From contig NC_079368.1 of NCBI RefSeq assembly GCF_021018895.1, forward strand, positions 2,567,001 to 2,631,000: 64,000 nucleotides of DNA, in the 5' to 3' direction. A program made the translations under genes and the position numbers. Shown one piece after another: positions 57,749 to 64,000 of this stretch. The DNA comes from Seriola aureovittata. Lineage: Eukaryota; Chordata; Actinopteri; Carangiformes; Carangidae. The stretch's first letter is position 1. Each line of letters starts with the position of its first letter. The notes beneath the pieces are model-generated. The model saw only the letters and a list, made by a program, of their open reading frames with translations, had not been told where the DNA came from and searched no databases.

Positions 57749-58329
57749 GGCCACGCCCTTCACACCGTGATTTCCAACCAACGTGAAATTTGAAGTCCAG
57801 CTCAGTGTGATCACCATAAAGCCTCTTAGACCATAAAAGACTGCCATGATGGATTTTCTGCCATTTTGAATTCTTTGAAACAAAACATTCTGGGCACCTC
57901 CTCCTCAGATCGTCTGTAGATCATCAGGGGACCGACTCTATCAACAGCTGTATAAAACTTGTTGATATGTTCCTTAGTTTTCAATATACTGACCCATAAA
58001 CTTTATAAGGGGCAGGACTCGGCCATAACTCATTAACCATTTGTCTAATCATCATAAATCTTGGTAGATATTTTCAGAACATGCTCGGGAATAGGACTAT
58101 ACCAAAAACATGTACCAGGTGAATCTTACCAAATTTGGTGACAATGATCTGGGGACAAGTGTTAACCAAAATCTGAAGTGACATATTGATTGATGTGTGT
58201 GGGCGTGTCTTACTCATTATCATGTGCAACGTCATGCCTTTGCTCAATTTGCTGCGAGCTGGAACAAGCCACAGACATGAAACTTGGAACCATAACTGGA
58301 AATGATGCTTCCCATGAAATATGATCCGA
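57749..58329 (+). repeat. Family E tandem unit 1
   Basis: First of two tandem units. Landmarks shared with unit 2, with their spacing: GCCTCTTAGACCAT at 57821 against GCCTCTTGGACCAT at 58384 (563 bases apart), GCCATTTTGAATT, TTGTTGATATGTT, and GTGACATATTGATTG at 58178 against 58719 (541 apart). The block opens with GGCCACGCCC at 57749-57758. Unit 1 holds ATAACTCATTAACCATTTGTC, which gives the match to 34741-34850. Confidence 0.75.
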
Positions 58330-58770
58330 ATCACCCTGATGGTAGCGCGGCAATTAACAGTCAAAACAGTGAAAGATTTGCAAGCCTCTTGGACCATTAA
58401 AGTCCGCCATTTAGAATTTTTTAGCCATTTTGAATTTAAAAAAAAAAAAAAGGTCTGATTGCTAATGGAGATCAGATACTAGATAGATACTATCTTATCA
58501 AATGTCATGTAAATTTTGTTGATATGTTATTCGGTTTTAAATATATTGACCAATGAACTTCATAGGGGGCGGGGCTGTTTGGGAACACGTCTATGAAAAC
58601 ATTATGAGCCTGACCCATCGGGGGAACCACAAATACCAAAAACCTGGTGGACAGAATTTCACCAGTTTAGGTGAACATACTCTGGGAGCCAGTATTAACC
58701 AAAATCTGGTTAATCTAAGTGACATATTGATTGGTAGATGTGGGCGTGGCCTATTAAGTATTTCCTCATA
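58330..58770 (+). repeat. Family E tandem unit 2
   Basis: Second unit, starting near GATCCGAATCACCCTGATGG and ending around GGGCGTGGCC at 58742-58751, the exact reverse complement of the GGCCACGCCC that opens unit 1. An A13 run at 58439-58451 and a 15-30 base difference in spacing separate it from unit 1. Function and class unknown. Confidence 0.75.
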
Positions 58771-59985
58771 ACTCAAGATACCATTGAACAATCCTGATTA
58801 AACTCGCTGGAGACGTCCTGAGACGTCCTGAGCGTACACACTGAGGGTTCTTCAAATCTGATGAAAGGGGGGGACACATGGCAACGCTGCAGACTTTGTG
58901 GTGAAGAAACAAGTGTGTGACTCATCTCACTCCTTCTTTAGATGAATTTCATTAGCTGAAGTGACTTTACTCGGCTGAAACCTGCTCGTTGCTGCTCAAG
59001 GCTTGAATTTTGGCTGGATTGAGCTGCTTCCTTCTGTTGAGCGTAAATAAAAGGGCTGGAACCTGGTTTCATTTCAAAAGTGCCCATGCATCCACTAAAG
59101 CAATGTATCAACATTGTAGTGTACTTACAAGATCTTTCACATTCCTCAAATATATTTAATCAAATTACCAAACAGCAAAACATACAGTTTCTGCCCCTAA
59201 CACCGTGTTAGGGTTAGAATACATATATGTGTGTGTGTGTGTGTGTGTGTGTTTCTTCTCTCATAGCACTGAAACTCAGGTAATAATCCTCATTATCATA
59301 AAATATGTTGATGATGCATAAGATGTGTCGTAATATGTGTGAAAACATGAACGTGTTGTGCAGCACTGTCTCCTGACCACAACACAACCTGTGTGCAGAA
59401 ACTACTTTTCCAGACTAGCTAACATTATAGCTCCCCCCACTGCTCCCTCACCACTACAGCACTCAGTGTGACTCAGGCGTCTTCGTGTTGTGTGGTGATG
59501 GAGGGTGGATGATGGTGATAAATTGAACATTAAGGTGAGAATGTATTTTCCTGTTTTTTAGATCAGCTGATCTGATCCTGATCCTCTAATGACTGAAACA
59601 ATTATGTAACTTAAAAAAACTGGATGATGAAACGATGTAGTTACAACCTGATGCCATATGTTCCTTCATTTACTTAAACACAAACCTCAGATCATTTACA
59701 TACATTGACACACAATTCATCAATTAATCTGGAAAACACAGATTAGACAATGATTAAACATTTTTTGTTGCAAACCTGACGGCAAGAGAGTACAGAGGAC
59801 AAGAAGCTCAAACAGCTTGTTGAGCTGATTAAATGCAGTTTGTTTTCATCTGCTCATCAGGAGAAAGTTTGTTGTCAGTGTGACGTTTGGTTTGACTCAG
59901 TGAGGACTTATTCTCCTCCTGACTCTGGTACAGCGCCTCCACTGACAGCTCACACAGTAATCACCTCGACAGCGTGACATCCTTG

Positions 59986-60104
59986 GCGAGCCAATAACGC
60001 CCCCCCCGGCCATTTCCCCCTCCACCCCATCCCACCCCACCCCCCCCCCCCCTGTGTCCCCATAGCAATAGGGCCTGTTTTGGGCAACTCTTTTATTGGC
60101 TTGC
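59986..60104. other. Inverted CCAAT-containing repeat around a C-rich tract
   Basis: GCGAGCCAATAA (59986-59997) and TTATTGGCTTGC (60093-60104) are reverse complements at 11 of 12 positions, flanking a C-rich tract. Each arm holds a CCAAT box. It could be a regulatory arrangement or the remains of a small inverted-repeat element. Confidence 0.4.
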
Positions 60105-60649
60105 AAATACCCAGCACTCACACAGAGGGTAATATGCAGCAAAATAAAGAGGAGAGAAACTCAAGCTCTGGGGTATGTGAAACTATTGTCAGGCTCAGAC
60201 AATGGAAAACCAACATTGGCTAGAAGGGGAAATTTGAGTCTCCAATCTGTTCAACTTTATGTGCTGATAAGAGACGGGGCTCTGCTGGCGCTTTAGCCAC
60301 CACAGAATACAGTAAACACAAACTGTGAGCCAGAGTAGGTCAATGAGAGTCTTCCCTGCCTCGGGCTTAACATGACACTTAAGTACTACTACAAGGGGAG
60401 AAAGAAAAGGCAAGGCTGCACACATTACAAACTGCCTCTATTCTCTGCTCCTAGGCTGAAATGTCAGAGCCATTCTTTCAGAGCACAGGGAAGGGGTGGG
60501 GTGGAGGTGGGCCAGACAAAAGCCGGCGGATTCTATGGTGATTTGTTGCATTTTCATTATAACTACTTTGATTGTGCAGGGGAGGTAATCATGGATCTAA
60601 ACAGGACCTGAAAGTAACTGTTTTCCAAGTGTGTAACTCGAAACGCTAC

Positions 60650-60685
<36 letters not shown>

Positions 60686-61759
60686 GCCCCCCTCCCTCCC
60701 TGACAAACGAAGCAGTGTTTTCTGCATGATAATCCCACCTGCTGACAAATCAAAGACTGTTTCAAACATACACTTAGAGCCCATAAAGGAATCAATCCCA
60801 ACACAGGCAGCAGAGGGACTCGCCGTCTCTCTGCCTCCGTCTCTACCTGCTCCTGCGTTTACTGACATTTATCAGATAAGACGAGCGGCATCACATCAGA
60901 TGCTAATGTTCAAATTAAAAAAAAAAAAAAATGAATCAGCTTTCATTTCGACAGGTTACGGTTTCTTTCTGCTGTATTTCATTGTCTAACTCCTCAAAGA
61001 AGCTTTTGATTATAATTGTTATTTACATTGTTTGAATCTGCAGTGACCGACGTGTGCTCACAGTGTGAGGCGGCAGCAAAAGCACAAGTGGTTCCCGGAC
61101 CTCCGTCATCGCTCCCCTCACTATGAAAACAAGTGTTCTGCTGCAAATTCCTTCATTAGCAGAGCTGAAAATCTCACAATACCAGTGATTAATTGAAGGA
61201 GACGTTTCTTTTAATAACCAGGATCTCTTAGCTGCACTTTCACACGGCATAACTACGTCTTTAATTTCCCGTGTGTCACTTTTCAATGATAACACAACTC
61301 TGACAACAAGAAAAAGCTTCAGTAGATGGAAAATATTTACTGCACATAAGGAAGAAAAATACATTCAAACACCAGTAATGGTTGTATCCATGAAGTATAA
61401 TATATGTGGTAAAGCACACAGACACGTTTCAGTCTCAGTCTGCTGCTTTATTCCCTGACCTCCAGAGGCTGGGAGAAAAAAAGGTCCTGCTATATTCTGG
61501 TGGCGTGTCATACATTGTACACGATCACAACAAATAGAAGGTGCACAAAGAGCGGGAGCGGAGGGAGGGGACATTTGAACCGAGACAGGGCTTGTCATGC
61601 GATTGGACCAGGTCCATTTCAGCCAGATAACAATGCCAGGTTGGGAGACATTTTGCCTGTCAGGCCACTTAGGCTGAGCAGACAAAGAGGTGAAACAAAT
61701 CCTGCAGAGGCTACAAAGCTGCAATCCCTCCCAGGCCAGACAGCCTGAGCCTCCTCCCT

Positions 61760-62060
61760 CCGCTCTCTGCTGGCAGCCGCCACTCGATTAAATAGCTGCT
61801 GTTAATTATACCTGGATTGTGAGGCGTTCGGGCCCCGTGGTTAGCAGCTATCCATCAACCCCCCCCCCACCACCACACCGGCCCCCACCCACCATTATTC
61901 AGAGGGCTAGGTTGAGCCTGCACAGTGGACAGGACTGAAGCGACTGACTGACTGAAGGTCTCTCCTTCTCTATCATCTGATTCCTCCGATTTATTTGTAA
62001 ACAGCTGCTGCTTTTAATTAGTGTATAAAGACGTATAATTAGCCGCACAGCAATTAATAG
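61760..62060. other. Candidate conserved noncoding block
   Basis: Four homeodomain-type cores lie within it: CTGTTAATTATACC (61799), CTTTTAATTAGTG (62012), TATAATTAGCC (62034) and CAATTAATAG (62051). CAGCTGCTG E-box-like words (61983 region) and GCGTTCGGGCCCC are also present. Interrupted by a C-run at 61859. Inference only. Confidence 0.35.
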
Positions 62061-62299
62061 TGAACCAGCGCATGTATACCCATATATACACACATGTATG
62101 TATACGTTTAGTCACACAGTCTAAGAACAAAGCCAGACTGAGCATGTGACACTCAAATTATTAGGAACAGCAGAAACAGCTGGAGAGTGTAAACAAAGAT
62201 CCACAAGCTGTGTCTGAAGAATTCACTACACTCACAGTAACCAAGAACATTTACACCAAATCCTTTTGACAAAACACAATAACTTTATTGATCTGGCCG

Positions 62300-62332
62300 A
62301 CATCATTCACACTGGAATTGTGTGAATGATGT
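62300..62332. other. Perfect 13-bp stem hairpin
   Basis: ACATCATTCACAC (62300-62312), loop TGGAATT, then GTGTGAATGATGT (62320-62332). It is isolated, not flanked by a recognised element. Confidence 0.9.
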
Positions 62333-62395
62333 TATGTGCATGTTGTATTAGTTTATTATTGTATTTATGGTTTGTGAGTTACAATGATGAGTTTT

Positions 62396-62468
62396 AGTAT
62401 TATGATTATGATTATGATTATGATTATGATTATTATGATGCTGATGATGATGATTACTATTATTGTTA

Positions 62469-62505
<37 letters not shown>

Positions 62506-62545
62506 CATCATCATTGTTATTATTATTATTATTATTATTAATATT
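62396..62545 (+). repeat. Compound (GATTAT)/(ATG)/(ATT)n microsatellite
   Basis: 150 bases of GATTAT hexamers, then ATG triplets, then long ATT runs with GTT and ATC interruptions. Long open frames across it on both strands (Ile- or Asn/His-rich) are artefacts. Confidence 0.98.
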
Positions 62546-62604
62546 ATCCCCCTTTTGCCCCGGTCCATTACAATGAAGTAAAGACAACCTTCCGTGTTTG
62601 TCAT

Positions 62605-62606
<2 letters not shown>

Positions 62607-62682
<76 letters not shown>

Positions 62683-62688
62683 TTTTTT
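62607..62688 (+). repeat. (TG)36 followed by a T-run
   Basis: The longest dinucleotide tract in the window, about 73 bases of TG followed by about 10 T. Confidence 0.99.
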
Positions 62689-62689
62689 C

Positions 62690-63124
62690 TTTCTGTTACA
62701 GATTTTTGGGAAATTAAAACCATGTTCCATTTCCCTTAAATAATGAATGAAATAAATAAATACAGCAGGTTGCAGGTTCTAGAGGACTCATTTATTTGTA
62801 CAGCACATTATCTAACACAGAGCTCATACACATAAAAGCGGTGAACCACCTGAATCACTGATCACAGTTTCTGCTCACTGTTGAACTGTTGTTGAGTCCC
62901 TCCTCACGTCACCTCCTCCTCCTCCTCCTCCTCCTCCTCCTCCTCCCTCTCCAGCTGAACATATTGTATGTTACACAAACATGATCAAACTCCTGTATCT
63001 TTAAATAAGGTGTAAAAACCAGATATTAATACGAGGCACCCATCCCTCAAACACTGCGCTCATTAAAAAGAACAGAATTTTTTAAAAAACAACCACAACA
63101 ACAACAACAATACCTTTCTTTCCC
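62690..63124. other. No gene seen; (CCT)n
   Basis: A CCT run lies at 62912-62946. The flanks are AT-rich with an ACAACA-rich stretch near 63090-63110. Confidence 0.7.
62912..62946 (+). repeat. (CCT)11-12 microsatellite
   Basis: 35 uninterrupted bases, polypyrimidine on this strand. Confidence 0.98.
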
Positions 63125-63350
63125 AGCGTTCAGTGCTGGCCGGCACTCTCGTGATTGAGGCCCGGCTTTGTTTAATTAATTTCAGGCTTGATGGAATGAC
63201 TGGGGCTTATGCCTCTGGCACCGGGCTGACACACCGGCCCTTTAAGCCTCAAACTCATTGCCATAATGTGCTCGGAGGAAAACCCTGCAGAGAGAGGAGG
63301 AACCGGCAGGCTCTCGATCTTATCATCGCCACAGCCACTCCTTCCTGATT
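63125..63350. other. Candidate conserved noncoding block
   Basis: GC-balanced, repeat-free block: GCTGGCCGGCACTCTCGTG, TTTGTTTAATTAATTTCAGG, GGCTTGATGGAATGACTGGG, ACACACCGGCCCTTTAAGCC. A TTAATTAA core sits in it. Open frames of 71 (plus) and 80 (minus) codons cross it but have no family match, so an exon cannot be excluded or supported. Confidence 0.4.
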
Positions 63351-64000
63351 TAGACCCTGGTAAGGCGACACCGGCGCTGTGGAGATCAGGCTGTGGGTGT
63401 CTCTGTTTTGTCATTGATTAATATGCAAAGTGTAGGTTGATCTATGCATGCGTACAAAAAATACAAACACACGCACACCTATGGTTTGACTGTTGCTCAT
63501 AAGTCTTCATCATTTCATATCGCACACAGCTTCAGCCTGAAACTGGTCAGTGAGCAGGTGAGATGGTCAAACGCTACAGACAGTGATGTAAAGAGAGTGA
63601 AACCGGTTCATGACCATCTTCATGTGTTATTCTGTTCATTTCACTTCATCATGGAATCAGACACAGTAAACTTCAAGATTTAAGAAACATTATTTTTCCC
63701 CGGGGGGCAATTTAAAGGGCACATAGAGAAGAACAACACACAAAATACACAAAAAAGAACACACAACCAGTGTGAAAAACAACAACCACATGAAGAAACA
63801 ACATCCGTGCAAAACAACAATAATGAGAATGACAATAAAGTGGGAGAATGATATGACTACATAACTGTGCACGTAAATACTGACGAGTAATAATAATCCG
63901 TAATCCATCAGAACAAACAGGAGTTTATATAATGTAACACAACTGACTGGACACGATGTCAACTTTTTGAAGCAAGTTCCAAGACTTTGCACACAGGTGG
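63351..64000. other. No gene seen
   Basis: AT-rich spacer with ACACGCACAC and AACAACA-type low complexity. A 100-codon minus-strand frame at 63690-63992 encodes a hydrophobic low-complexity peptide and is not called. Confidence 0.6.

Larger units (their letters stand above)
58771..62300. other. No gene seen; microsatellites and candidate noncoding blocks
   Basis: Contains (GT)12 at 59229-59252, C-rich 60001-60051, an imperfect (TC)n at 60650-60685 and C-rich 61859-61890. 60070-60420 and 61490-62060 are repeat-poor. Open frames of up to 119 codons (minus strand 61365-61724) have no recognisable domain. Confidence 0.45.

Noticed and set aside
61365..61724. 119-codon minus-strand frame
   Set aside because: Cys-rich in an unordered way, with a plus-strand frame in the same place; no family.
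62365..62730. Long Ile- or Asn/His-rich frames on both strands
   Set aside because: Direct translation of triplet and TG microsatellites.
1..64000. CRISPR array, operon, prophage or multi-gene system
   Set aside because: No regularly spaced direct repeats with unique spacers, no closely packed genes and no phage-like frames anywhere in the window.

Overview
This window reads as a gene-poor stretch of a vertebrate nuclear genome, most probably a spiny-rayed teleost fish. The evidence is the repeat content: a tRNA-headed SINE with a pyrimidine-rich tail, a long tRNA-headed repeat ending in (ATTC)n, several hAT-like elements with TAGGGCTG or CAGGGCTG ends, a decayed Ty3/Gypsy integrase, and many dinucleotide microsatellites. 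There is no prokaryotic gene organisation. The longest open frames are only about 100-150 codons, and apart from one retrotransposon relic none resembles a protein family. I call no intact protein-coding gene, no rRNA, no functional tRNA and no CRISPR array.

Layout. 1-1.43 kb: a repeat scrap, then the 3' part of a broken Gypsy pol. 4.6 kb: SINE copy 1. 5.4-6.1 kb: non-repetitive sequence that may be conserved noncoding DNA. 9-10.5 kb: an hAT-like fragment and the first copies of two families, which recur at 29 kb and 21 kb. 24.5 kb: a long tRNA-headed repeat on the minus strand. 25.3 and 27.7 kb: a direct pair of one family. 29.0-29.6 kb: a repeat copy abutting an hAT-like MITE. 31.9-33.1 kb: overlapping hAT-like remnants. 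33.9 kb: a near-perfect hairpin. 36.6-37.1 kb: a dispersed repeat. 38.6, 48.5 and 56.6 kb: three copies of a family that carries a DR1-type nuclear-receptor motif. 45.9 kb: a short element with inverted ends. 46.7-47.0 kb: a small CpG-rich patch. 49.2-50.3 kb: an element with inverted ends that is split by SINE copy 2. 53.4-53.8 kb: two more repeat fragments. 57.7-58.8 kb: a tandem repeat of about 550 bp. 62.4-62.95 kb: a microsatellite cluster.

The sequence between repeats is AT-rich, and several blocks are free of visible repeats and hold clustered TAATTA-type homeodomain cores (20.9, 28.4, 37.7, 40.0, 43.5-44.7, 61.8-62.1 and 63.1-63.35 kb). They look like regulatory sequence of a gene desert or long intron, but that is inference: conservation cannot be tested from one sequence.

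Nothing here amounts to a new multi-gene system. The most useful observations are repeat pairs found by comparing the window with itself, above all the DR1-bearing family and the nested element at 49-50 kb. Percent identities were not computed. Family letters (A-H) are local labels, not database names.
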